A DNA stretch of 64,000 bases from Macrobrachium rosenbergii (lineage: Eukaryota; Arthropoda; Malacostraca; Decapoda; Palaemonidae): contig NC_089749.1 of assembly GCF_040412425.1 (NCBI RefSeq), positions 15,287,662-15,351,661 on the forward strand. The letters are read 5' to 3'. Under the pieces are notes generated by a model. It saw only the letters and a list, made by a program, of their open reading frames with translations. It searched no databases and had not been told where the DNA came from. The position numbers were made by a program, and so were the translations under genes. Shown here in pieces: positions 35,001 to 61,899 of the stretch (position 1 is the first letter of the stretch; each line of letters opens with the position of its first letter).

Positions 35001-38000
35001 TTCATACTTGAATAGCAACTTCCTTGGATTGCAGTTCACCAATTCATAGAGACAGAGCAAATCTTCTGATAATGATCGTATTGGTGATATCAACAGCTGC
35101 TTATTTTTACAGTGTTTGAAGCATATGTGGTGCTTTTTGGTAACGTTATGTTGTATTGTGCAATGATTTTTAAAGTATTTTTCAATTATTCTTTATAGTG
35201 CGCTGCAAAATGTGGATGTTATTACATAGTTCAGTTTTTTGATAGTTCATTAGTTGTTTAAAAAAATGAATCAATCTTATTTCATGCAGCTGTTAGTATT
35301 GTATTTTTTGTACATCCATCCAAGAACAGTCAGGCGTAACTGCAGTTTGAGAATTATAAAAAAAAAATCTACTTGGTTTTTTGGTGGTCCAGGGTTTCAA
35401 GAGATATGTGAAGGTTTCTTGATTTTGTAGATTTTTCAAGTATTCAGAGTTATCAAGGTTAAGATTTACTAAAAGAGCATAGAAGATAAAGAATCACAAT
35501 GAGAAGAAATAGCTTTGCAGACACAGACCCATATCTCATATTAGGTTTTTGAAATGACATTCTGACTTTGTAATCCTTTCTTTCCAAATGTGAGCCTTGT
35601 TACTATTACAGTATCATGTTAATCAGCCTAAGTAACATGTTTTATCGTTTCCTTTCGAAATGCAATCAAGAACCTCTTCTACATCACCATGTAACGATTA
35701 AAGTTGGAAGCTGTGGCTTTAGGTGTTTTTGTAAACAGCGTGTGTTCAGTATAATGGTAAGACATTCTTACACTGAATAATTACTTACCAGTTGTCTGAC
35801 AGTTGAAGCATACAGTTAACATACAAAAGAAGTTCTGTGATAATGGTTCATTCTTCTATTCATCTTTCCCCTAATACCAATAGTTCCTGGTGTGTTTTGT
35901 TAATGAGGCATTTTAAATTAGTGGAGGTTTTTGCTTTAAACATGAAATTGCTTTAGAAACAAAAAGAAAGACTAATCAAGTGTTTTCAGTATCGGAATTG
36001 CTTTGTTGCTAAATATAGCAAGGCTATGTTTACCATTGTACCACAAAATGAGGTCTTACATGTTTGTGAATAGTGGTTTTGGTTTCTTGTTATGCAGCCT
36101 TTTTACTTTTATCTGCCATGTCTTCAGAATGTAAAAATTCTAGGAAATGTTTTGTGATATGGTTATAAATTGTCAGTTTACCATTTGTAAATTACAGATG
36201 GAACAGTAACAGAAGAGAACTTATGTCATTTACACATTGTAAGATGTTGGTGGCCTACATGAGAAATGATTTTGTGAGCTTATTCCAGTGCATGATAAAA
36301 TTTTAAGCATTGCAGGTCCGACCTCACATTTAAGTTGGTAAGTATTCTTATTAGGTTTATACTTGAGTTCTGATGTAAATATCTTCTTTATTGGAGCTAT
36401 TGGTAGGTGTCTTATGGTTGAAACTGCTGTGTAACACAGCGTTTGGCATCAAAACCCATGTAGCATGATTGTCGAGCGGTTGATGATTTACAGTAGACTG
36501 TTATCTTTTTATTTGTAAGTAATTTAGATGATTTTTCAGTCTCAGCAGTGATAGTGAAGTCAGTTTGCCATCCATTGTCAAACACCAGTAAGATATGGGA
36601 TATTTATTGTCAGTCAGGCTTCCTTGTGATGAAGTTCAGGTTTGACATCTGTGATTGAGAGGATGATTGCAGTTATTGCAAGTATTTCTGTATGATTAAT
36701 TTGCAGTTGTCTAGTCAGTGGTTTTTAAACATACTATGATTTGCAAAATTTTATGGTCATTAGAATTAAAAGATTTGGATTTTATGAAACTTCTTAAGAA
36801 AGTTATCTTGATTATGCTTTTTTAGTTCATCTCGTTTGTGTCAATTGCTATGATTTGTGGTAATCCTCAAGTACTGTGTTAATTCAGAAGCACACTTTTT
36901 GTCCTCTTAAGCATTACTACTCCACTAAGTTGACACTGTTGTTTTAATTGTATTTTTGGTATGTAAATATTTGTTTTTATATATTTTAGCAGCTTGCAAA
37001 CATGTTCATGTGCTCATTCATTGGAGAAAATAGATCTTGTTTTGTAACACTTGTTCGTTGTTATTTTCCATATTTATTGATTATTATTGTAAAGCTATTT
37101 TACCATACTACTGACTGAATTCTAACTTCCCTGTCTTCCATTTTATTTAAAGCAATGAACGTGAAGTTTGAAATGATAATCAAAGTCCCATGTTGCATCA
37201 AACTTAATTTGCAACAGGTGGTTATTTTGACTGTATTTTTAGATGATATTTTGTGTAGTTCACTTCATAATGACTGTTTGTATGTTTGTACCAAACCAAC
37301 CACTGTTCAGTGTCAGTTAACACTTCTAACCAGATTATAGAATAAGACTATTGAAGGCAATGGTTTGTGTGTAGGAAATATGTGAAATGAAGAGAATAAT
37401 TATTATTGTGCCATAGAACAAATTTAGGGGACCTTGTGAAGAAGGAGCTCTGAGACTGAATTGCCTGAAAAGTAGACCTAACTTCTAGTTGTGAGGGCAG
37501 AAGTAAAGCTTGTCTGCACTAATAGCCTCTTATATGCATCTAATCCAAATAAAGTTGCACCTGCTTGATGTTCCTACAACAGAAGCTTCAGATGAGGGTT
37601 GCTGTTCCCGTCTTCATTTAATTCAAGGGTGGAAGTAAGCTTCACCGCACTGCCAGTAATTCAAGTCTTATTCCAAAGCTAGAAAATGAAAAAGATCACA
37701 GCACCTAGTCCTTTGGGCAAATTCTCATATGTTACAATTTTGCGTGTTTTTCTCTTGCAGCTCCATGTGGCGGAAAGTGGTGTGTTACAGCTTCCTTTGT
37801 GCAGCACACTCAGCACTTCTGTAGGTTTTTTGCAACCTCCCTTCAGCCACTAGCTGCATTCCCTTTTGGGGGCTACCCACTTGTCTATCCATCTCGAAGT
37901 TTTATTCTTCTTTTTCTACTTTCCATATGAGGGAAGTAATTTTGGATCAGCCCTGTTAGAGTGGAATTTTGACTCTGGTTTTATTACATTATTTTTTTAA

Positions 38001-39460
38001 CAATAGAGTGTCAGGTGGCTTTGATTGTATTTTGTGTGATTCATTACAAGTAAATTTCAGGATACAGAACTTGATGCGGGGGCATTTGCGAGTATCTGAA
38101 TTTTGGAATTTAGTTTTCCTTATTACTGGGTTAAGAAAAGTATTAAAATTAATCAAGCTTTAATGGCAGTAAGCCTCCATGTAACCCTAATTATTTATTC
38201 TCTTTTATTTTCAGCAGTTACACTACTACTGTATTTTATTTTTCCTTGTCATAGATTTTTATTTGACAGGCACTCCTCTCCCTCTTCCTTGATCTTTTAC
38301 CTAGAATTTTTACCATTGTCCTGTTTACTATATCTCACTGAAAAAATGTTACCCTAAAAAATCAGTAAAGGGTGAATAATACGTGTATTTGTGCACTAAT
38401 ATTTTTATATACTATGTCAAAATGTTGGGTAAATTGTGATTATAATTATTTGACAGCTATCCATGATCTGTATTCAGTGATGGAAACATTTGTATCTTCA
38501 TATTTCTCATTTTAAATTTTATACAGGATTGCTTTGGGAATAATTTATTATATATATTTTTTTTTTGTCTCCAAGCAAACTTATGAATTATCAGCCATCA
38601 TCAGTGATCTTGGAGTGTCCAGATCCTTCATTCTGTTGTTTGATAGACAAAAGACAACGATAGATTCCTGTATTGACTTCTGTGAAGTAATTGATCAATT
38701 TCATACATAATAATGTAGCATTAGTTGGATAGGTTTGTTTCACACAAAATTTAAAATAATTTTCGTTTCGTGTTGTTTACTAGGAGTGCTGCCCTTTCAA
38801 TGTGGCAGGCAAGCCAGGGAAGAAGTCTTGGTTAGGCAGGTCTTGCCCAGTAATAATGAGTGCACTTCTGGCTTGAAAAGATATCCTGCTACAGAATATT
38901 TTGGCATAAGCAAAATAAAGAGTTTTGTACTGTATTCAGGAAAATGTACACCTATGATTAAAGGCGTCATTTACATGAGGTAGGCCCTTAAGTTACAAAC
39001 AATACTCTATGTACAGTTTATTTCATAGAAAGAAACTTTTTAAAAAATTACATTCTGATTTCAATAATATTTGTGTGTGAGAAGACAGGAAATGTAAAAG
39101 GTTTATAAATATTATTAATATGTGAATTCCAACTGGAACAGTTCCATTTGGAATGTAAACTTAATGTCATTTGAAGTACTGCTATATTTGTAAATACCCA
39201 TGGTATTTATTGAAAAACTCAAATGACTCAGTGCAGAATGACACTTACCATTAAACATATATGAACACCCATTTTTCTACAAATGAATATCAGTTTTGGA
39301 AACAAATTCATGACAGAAATTTTGCCATGATCAACATTTTCAGTTTATGCTATTCTAAACTTAAGTCTAGTTAAACTAGTAAGTAACACGAGTAATAAAA
39401 TTTGCTACTTGTGATAGCATGACTTATCACAAACTTATTCCATAGAAAAAGTTCTATTTT
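32031..39460 (+). other. 7.4-kb low-repeat stretch after CNOT7, possible long 3' UTR
   Basis: After the CNOT7 stop there is about 7.4 kb of AU-rich sequence with no coding homology, no recognised mobile element and no long microsatellite. AATAAA occurs at 34340-34345 and 37548-37553 among other places. The contrast with the repeat-filled DNA on all other sides suggests a constrained or transcribed tail, but its real 3' end cannot be placed. Confidence 0.35.
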
Positions 39461-39466
39461 TTTATT
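39461..39466 (-). promoter_or_regulatory. Candidate polyadenylation signal of the channel gene
   Basis: AATAAA on the - strand lies about 90 bp after the channel stop codon, a normal distance. No transcript evidence is available. Confidence 0.4.
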
Positions 39467-39556
39467 CTGACTTTTCAAGAGTGCATTGGAAACAGAATGA
39501 TGAAAAAGTTGATAACTTTGTGCTCACGATTTTATACTCGGTTTTCTTTGCATATA

Positions 39557-54810
<15,254 letters not shown>

Positions 54811-55595
54811 GGTGCGTTCTTTGTAGGTCTAACGTTCCGCATTGGTCATCCAGCAAGTGTCAAAGCGATGGGGCTGCCTTGTCGTCTGTCATTAACCGGA
54901 AAGTATTGCTGTCGATATTTTCTGACCTGAAAGTAATAATGTGAAGTACATGAAGAAAAATTATAGATGTCCAGAGACGTGTCAATAGAGATATCTTCTG
55001 CCATTTTAAAACACGAGCAACGGCTTTTTTTTATTTATCTTCATGCATCTATCATTTTATTTTTTTTTCTTTCAGATTTAGCAAATATCATTTTATTTCT
55101 TTTTAATGCCATAACATTTGATTTAGTCATGAAAAAAATAAATGTTAGATTTATTATTCTCACTTTAATGCTATATATATACATACACACACAAATTGAA
55201 CGAAGTTAAAAAGTTAAAAAAGCAAAGAATCAATGAGGTTATTTTAACAAAAAAATAAATAAATAAATGTTAACTTGAAATAAGTAGTAACAATCAAACA
55301 CATCTATTGACTGTCCCAGATGGCATCATAAAGAATACTTACTTACAAAATAAATCAATAAAGGATATTCTAGCATATAAGGTATATTTTCAATTAATAA
55401 TATCATTCTCTTCTAAACAAAATTAAATTCATAAGTAAAATATAATCTATATTTTTTCTCAATTTTTTTTTTCTAATTCCCCCCCTTTTTTATTATTTAT
55501 TTATTTAGTTAACTACTAATTTTTTATGTACTCTTTCCCCACTTTTCCCATACCTGTAAAAGAGTAGAGGTCTGGTTAAATATTTATAACTAACT

Positions 55596-55891
<296 letters not shown>

Positions 55892-56907
55892 GAGCTAGCT
55901 AGGAGAGGCTTTTTATAACAATTACAAATAATTTTTCAGTACTGTAGTTTGTATAAAACATTACTTTGAAAAGTCCACTTTACACATGAAAAAAGAAATT
56001 TATTACCATAATCTAAACTCTCACATCCCAGGCTACCAAATTTCCCCATAATTGCACTATTAAACGAGTTGGCTTTTTGTAGTTTAATCGAAACGCTTTT
56101 TGGTCGCAGAAAATGGAACACGCGTGTTCAAACGGACCCCGTCAGACGAGCGATTTTCTTTTTTCCCGCGACAAAAAGATGCACCATGTTCCATCTCAGT
56201 CGCCGTTTTGTCGCTATAGCTAGTCGCAAAAATAAAGCACAAATGGTCTAAAAAAGACCTTGGAAATGTCAGCAAAAGCCTCGTTGACTCGAAATGTTCA
56301 TTTTAGAAGTGCAGAAAAGACCTGTACTCTAAAATAACCTGGTTCCCGTGTACAGTGACATAAATAATCGACATTCTGCAGTAAACCTTGAGAGTTTACA
56401 GGGTGATTTAACTCTTATGTATCTCATGAGACTACCATTTTATCCAGCGATGGCTTAAAAAGTAGGTGTATTCTTTCCTGCCAACTCTAAAACGCAGCAC
56501 GAAAACGCACGATATTTCAACAAAATCTATTTTCAGCTGAAAAAGAACCTTATGACAAGGCTTTTCACACCTCAAAAACTTACTTTTCTGACGCTGCTAC
56601 AGTTCATCTGATCATATTGAGGACTGGATTCAGACTCGACCTCCGAGACACGTCACCTGGCGATGAACTCGCCTTTTCTTCACAATAAGCTGTTATTTGT
56701 TTTTTCTTTATGTTCTATGGTTTTACTTATAGACAGCAGACAAATGCATGATGCAAAAACGCGCATAAAATAAAAATCTACCATAACAAAATGTCTGGAT
56801 ATCTATTTTGAAGTACAACTAGCCTGAACGTGTTAAGTACCCTTTACACGCACACAAAGTACAAAATTTCCGTGACACAACTTTTCTCTTATTGGATACC
56901 CGGCCCC

Positions 56908-56910
<3 letters not shown>

Positions 56911-56975
<65 letters not shown>

Positions 56976-57117
56976 CTGGCTTCCTGATACGAAAGCTGTC
57001 ATTCTGATAAATATCAAATACGGAATTCCAGCGCCTCAAATTGTTATTATATAAACTTCCGGATAATGGCGTGCTAGTCTCTCCCAAGAAATAAAAACTT
57101 CTTCTGTCGTTTATTCC

Positions 57118-57206
<89 letters not shown>
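56911..57206. repeat. (CT)n at 56911-56973 and (TAA)n at 57119-57206
   Basis: A CT run of about 31 units and an ATA/TAA run of about 29 units. The 55.9-56.9 kb stretch before them has no recognised gene. Confidence 0.95.
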
Positions 57207-57439
57207 CTTCAGGAAAAAATAATAGAAGCAACGGTGAGAATGCATAAAGGGACTGTTGTGACAACATTGTCGAAAGCAAATAAAAGAAACAAGGTTGAAG
57301 CTTTCGCCACGGAAATTTACAATACTTATAAAAATGGAAGCTAATGAGATCGACAGTATTCTGTCTGCGTAGCTTATGTGGCGTCGTAAGCTGAATTAGA
57401 AGTGTGAGAAATATGGAGATACAATTAAGATACGATTAA

Positions 57440-57600
57440 GCAACAGGCAAAAAGGTTACCTGGCTTGAAATGGTCCAAATATGGACACAACGATAGGCTG
57501 TTGAACACATCAACTCGAAAGTAAGTGTTAGGTCTAAGGAGGAGAGGAAGACTTAAGTAGCTGGATAAAAGGCATGAATGAGGTCCTGGAAATAAAACAA
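57440..57600 (+). pseudogene. LINE ORF2 C-terminal remnant
   Basis: Decayed frames give LKWSKYGHNDRLL and RRRGRLK, with V-A-G and M-R-S-W in another frame. The order fits the WFGHVxRMDxxRL...RRRGRPRKTWxxG motif. Several frameshifts and stops are present. Confidence 0.45.
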
Positions 57601-58100
57601 TAATAATATAACAATACTATATCATAATATCTTTAACGATACAAAATCTTGCATAATGTGCAATGAACATTTTTTTCCAAAACTTGTTTACATCATTATA
57701 ATAACACAAAATTTAAGACAAAACTCGCAGAGTCGCCATCTAAAACTACGACATCATGTATCTTATCCTTCTCTTTATCCCAGTCAGAAACAGACAATAA
57801 AAATAAAACTAACAAATTATAGATGATTACACTACTCAGCAGACACGTGCAAAGCAGACGCTGTCCTGGGATAATTCGTACCTGTCTGAAACGACATAAA
57901 ACGAAGAGGAAGAAGAAAACACAGAACACTGGAATACAGAGGAATAATTCAACGTTCAGCAACGATGGACTCCTAACAGACAGGAGCTGGATCTACCGCT
58001 AAACTGAGTCTAGTGTATGGAATGGATGCCACTTGTTAAGTCGTGATTCTTTTACGGGAATAACATATGAGCAAAGCTGGTCACGCATGCGCTTGCTCCT

Positions 58101-58102
<2 letters not shown>

Positions 58103-58160
<58 letters not shown>
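58103..58160. repeat. (CT)n(CA)n microsatellite
   Basis: About 17 CT units followed by about 12 CA units. Confidence 0.95.
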
Positions 58161-58228
58161 ATTTTTCTGATACTTCAATACTGGGTGTCAACAAGATAGC
58201 ATTCAGGGAATGCATTATACTTGTACAT

Positions 58229-58330
58229 TATTATTATTATTATTATTATTATTAAAATATTTTAACCAGACCACTAAGCTGACTATCAGCTCTCACAGGG
58301 CTGGCCTGAAGGATTTGCATGAAATGTAAG
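58229..58330 (-). mobile_element. tRNA-derived SINE, family B, 3' end with (AAT)n tail
   Basis: TTTAACCAGACCACTAAGCT, CAGCTCTCACAGGGCTGGCC and GAAGGATT match the end of the 45.7-kb copy. On its own strand the element ends in (AAT)n at 58229-58253. The 5' part is missing. Confidence 0.6.
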
Positions 58331-58610
58331 GTCTAGGATTTTTTTTTTTTTTTTTAGATTGGGCGGCAGTGGGAGCTCTCGCAAGGGAAATTCAAGACTA
58401 TTCTTTACCAGAAGATTGTGCCTCAGACTGGCTTAGTGTCTTCTCGTGCACGGACTAGGGCATCAGAGGTGGCTATCAGGAGTTGGCCGCTCTCTGTGCT
58501 GTGGGAGTTTCTAAGAAGAGGGAGCTTGGTGTTCGTTCACCACCAAGGGTTACTTCTTCACAGAAGTTGGCTCTTCTTACTGGGACCGAATAGGCCATTC
58601 GGTATGGTGA

Positions 58611-58885
58611 TGAATATATATAGAGTTTAGGCCAAAGGCTAAGCATTGGGACCTATGAGTCATTCAGAGCTGGAAAGGAAATTGAGATTAGGTAGGTCTG
58701 AAAGGTGTTACAGGAGGAAAACCTTGCAGTTGCACTAGGAAATATTTGTTAAGAGAGGGTGGATAGCGAGATGGAGAAAGATATGAATGGAGAAATAAAG
58801 TAAAGAGGTTGCATGAAAGAGGTTGCAGTACACCGCATTGCCAAATAGAGAGATTCGACGCTGCAAAGAACCTCACTGGAGTAAC
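58611..58885 (+). mobile_element. SINE-like repeat, family A, copy 3
   Basis: It shares GAGTTTAGGCCAAAGGC, GGAGGAAAACCTTGCAGTTG, GAGAGGGTGGATAGCGAGAT and GACGCTGCAAAGAACCT with the other copies. It has a small internal duplication of AAAGAGGTTGCA. Confidence 0.65.
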
Positions 58886-59039
58886 TAACAATAAATGCAT
58901 TTATCTCCAGTATTATTTTGTAATAACAAGTAATACAATCAAGTCATCAACTGCGTTCCAAACCAATCTACTATCCTTGAGGGACAGATTTAAGTCTACT
59001 GCGGAAAACGTTCCAATTGTTTTTTAATATGTGCCCATT

Positions 59040-59510
59040 TCATTATCATTTATACAGCACGTGTCGTTTGAATCTATGAATTCTATTTTACTTCCGGCTC
59101 TATTCGAGTTTGTACAATTACAATCCCATATTGGGTTGTAAGTATTAGAATCACCTACTGCTAATGTAGGTTTCTTGACATTGTTAAGTTATTCTTAAGT
59201 TTATCAATGTCGTAATTTTTGTTAAGTTGGCTGTATAAATTATAAATTACATAATTATCGTTTTTTTATTCGAATTTTAACACCTGATATTTGTAAGTCA
59301 GTAACGTTTGCAGGTACTTTGTCATAAACTATTTATTATACATAAATGGCTGTACCTAAATTTCCTTCTTCCTCTTGTGATGTAGATGCTAAGGTGTATT
59401 TACCTATTTTTGACATGTAAACATAACATCATTGGTTCATATTCTTTTAGTAATCATTGTATCTCTCCTAGGTGTAATCTGTGTGGTGATAAAGGAGGCC
59501 AAAAAAATTT
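59040..59510 (-). pseudogene. Jockey-like LINE endonuclease remnant
   Basis: On the - strand, LGEIQ-stop-LLKEYEP, TAIYV, VYDKVPANVTDLQISGVKI and NNVKKPTLAVGDSNTYNPIW occur in the order of an AP endonuclease domain (P-x-L-x-x-GDFN-x-x-NP-x-W core; here GDFN is GDSN). They sit in different frames, so the copy is dead. Confidence 0.6.
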
Positions 59511-60046
59511 TGTTGCCCAACCCTGAGACTAACTTTTTTTTTGTGATACTAGACACATATCCCTCCTCATTGCTGCAAAAATCAGATTCTTTGGAATTTT
59601 TCACATATGAAACCTAATTTCATGTTACTAATCAAGGTGGATGCCTTATGCCATAAGTAAGCACAGTGTATGTGAACAAGTAATAGGCTAGAAGAGTTTT
59701 TTTCTTGGGGAGGGAACGGGGGATGTGCAGTAACATTACACTTACTCTGATCATCCAAGAGTTAAGGCTCGTACTTACATCAAAACAGCTGAAAACGTTT
59801 TATTCTCGCTAGCCTAACAAAGTCATGTTCATTACCTCCGTGTTGAAAATATAGAATTGCCTACAATTTGTTTCATCATTCTCTAATCAAAGTACTGTAG
59901 CCTAACAAGCCCAAGCCAATCTCAGATCTCATGGGGTAAGATATTAGCCTAATAGGCTACTCCTTGGCTATTCTTAATTCAAAGAAGCCTATTCGTGACA
60001 AAATTTACATCTACAGCTCTTGTTGCCTTACCCGTCTCAGCAGAAT

Positions 60047-60590
60047 TATGGGGTTGCTCCACATCGGGTATTACCTTGGAAATTGACTTTTCCTATAGTA
60101 CTTTGGTTGCTTATTAACAATTTACCATTATTTCTTGTCAGTCGAGTGTAATTAGCCTGTAATTAACATCGGAACTGATATGTTTTTGCATGCTGGCCAT
60201 CCAGGAATATCGCTAGGTTTATGGGGGAACTTAAAAGCGGAGTTTCTCCCCAGGGTAAGTAACAAGCCTTGCTAGGTTAGGTTAGGGTACATTAGGTTAG
60301 TCTAGTTCCTTTTATAATATGTTTCCTTAGCCAATCCCCTCTTGAACATATGGCTCTCTAATGACTTGCACATGCGTGGAACCATTCCATAACAACATAG
60401 CGATCTGGTCTTTCTGCCAACGTTTTCCCCCACCCAAAAACCCCGTGTTCCCCAAGGATCCCCAACCATGTTGGGTAGATATGAGGTTTATAATAATTGA
60501 CCAACAATAAACAATGCCACCACCTTCATCAGCAACACTCAAAGTACAGGAAAATACATTTCCACGGTAAGAGTCCGTGCGGAGTTACCC
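60047..60590 (+). mobile_element. About 0.54-kb TIR repeat, copy 2 with both ends
   Basis: The left end (TATTACCTTGGAAATTGACT) pairs with the reverse complement of the right end (60540-60572, ACATTTCCACGGTAAGAG). Imperfect pairing continues outward for about 25 bp. No transposase is encoded; small ORFs inside are not conserved proteins. Confidence 0.65.
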
Positions 60591-60599
60591 TGTAACTTT

Positions 60600-61890
60600 A
60601 ACCCCGTCTTGTTGGATTGGCCAATAGGCCTCGTCCACTTTTTCCTCCCTTCTAGCCCTGTAAGGTGATAGACCTACTGCCTTAATTAAAAAAAGGCTAC
60701 TCCCTTTTGTACCTCACAACTTAACTATCCAACTTCTTAAGTTGAACTTCCTCTAAACGTTCTCATTTCAACTTACGACGCCCAAGTTTAACAAAGTTAG
60801 GACCTAGGGCTAACATAAGCTATGTTGCCTTATTGATTTCGGTCAAAGCTACGGTGGGTAGTTGTGTCAAAATACTGTACTGGGTTTGTCTAGGGTCATA
60901 ATAGCCTAGCATACACGAAGGCAAGTTTTTGCCATGAGTTAATCCTAAGAATTTACAATACTCAGTAAATTTTCACTTCGCAATCACCCAGAATATCCTA
61001 CAAATTGGGACAGGCCTATACTCTAAGACACCCTACTCTAAGGTTACACCGATTAGGCCAAGTCCGAGATTATAAATGCAATTTCTTTTAAAGAGGACTT
61101 ATCAATTTACAACACTAAATGGCGAAACTTACCTGTACCTAGAAGATAATAAATAGAACTGAAACAAGTGAGATTTGCACTTGACAAAGAAACGGGACAC
61201 ACATTTAAATGTTCTGGCTCAAAACTGAACAATTACAAGTAGCAACTTCGAGGAATCAGCCAGTTTTGAACGTGTATGGCGGCTCCCAAAAAATTTTCTA
61301 CTCGCATTAGTTTGCCGACCGTTTGTGAGGCGAAGGACTGGCTGCAAAAAGTTGGGCACGGCCATTGCATATTCATCTGTCGTCTCGAAATATGCACAGA
61401 GCAAGAAATTTGCGTGTGTGAGAAATATCCAAGCGGAATGGAGGCAAGACAAACCGGAACAAATAATGAGTTACCAAATGCCAATTAGTAATTATAGTCA
61501 CTTATGTCACTTTGGGGTGACAAAACACACCCATAGGCCTACCGTAAGATTAAGACAGAAAAAAAGTGGCCTGTGATAATTTATTTAAAAAAAGGAAAAG
61601 TGTTAATTAGCATTGCTTTTCATTCTTTTGATTTCTTCTGACTGTTATAAGGGTACTGTATTACAGACAAATTTTCCCAAATCATCTATTTCCTTGCCTT
61701 TTGATAGTGAAAAACCTTCATAAAGCCTTATGACCCGTAATGTAGAATCGCTGGCAGTAGTACGTCGACCAATAATCTACTACGCATTTTATTGCTTTGT
61801 GTGTCTTGCATAGCTTTTTTGTTTAGAGTTATTATATAGCGAGATACAATTACTGATGCCTATCACTAGTAACTGAATAAACAATTCATA
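60600..61890. other. Intergenic, no gene recognised
   Basis: About 1.3 kb with short overlapping ORFs in several frames near 61.2-61.6 kb. None resembles a family I know. Confidence 0.5.
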
Positions 61891-61899
61891 TGATTACCC

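Noticed and set aside
57696..57962. 88-codon hydrophobic - strand ORF
   Set aside because: Composition follows local T/C-rich antisense sequence; the + strand looks more like another decayed repeat but could not be identified.
58340..58610. 70-codon ORF and flanking sequence between SINE copies
   Set aside because: It looks repeat-like but matches no family I can name; left unassigned.
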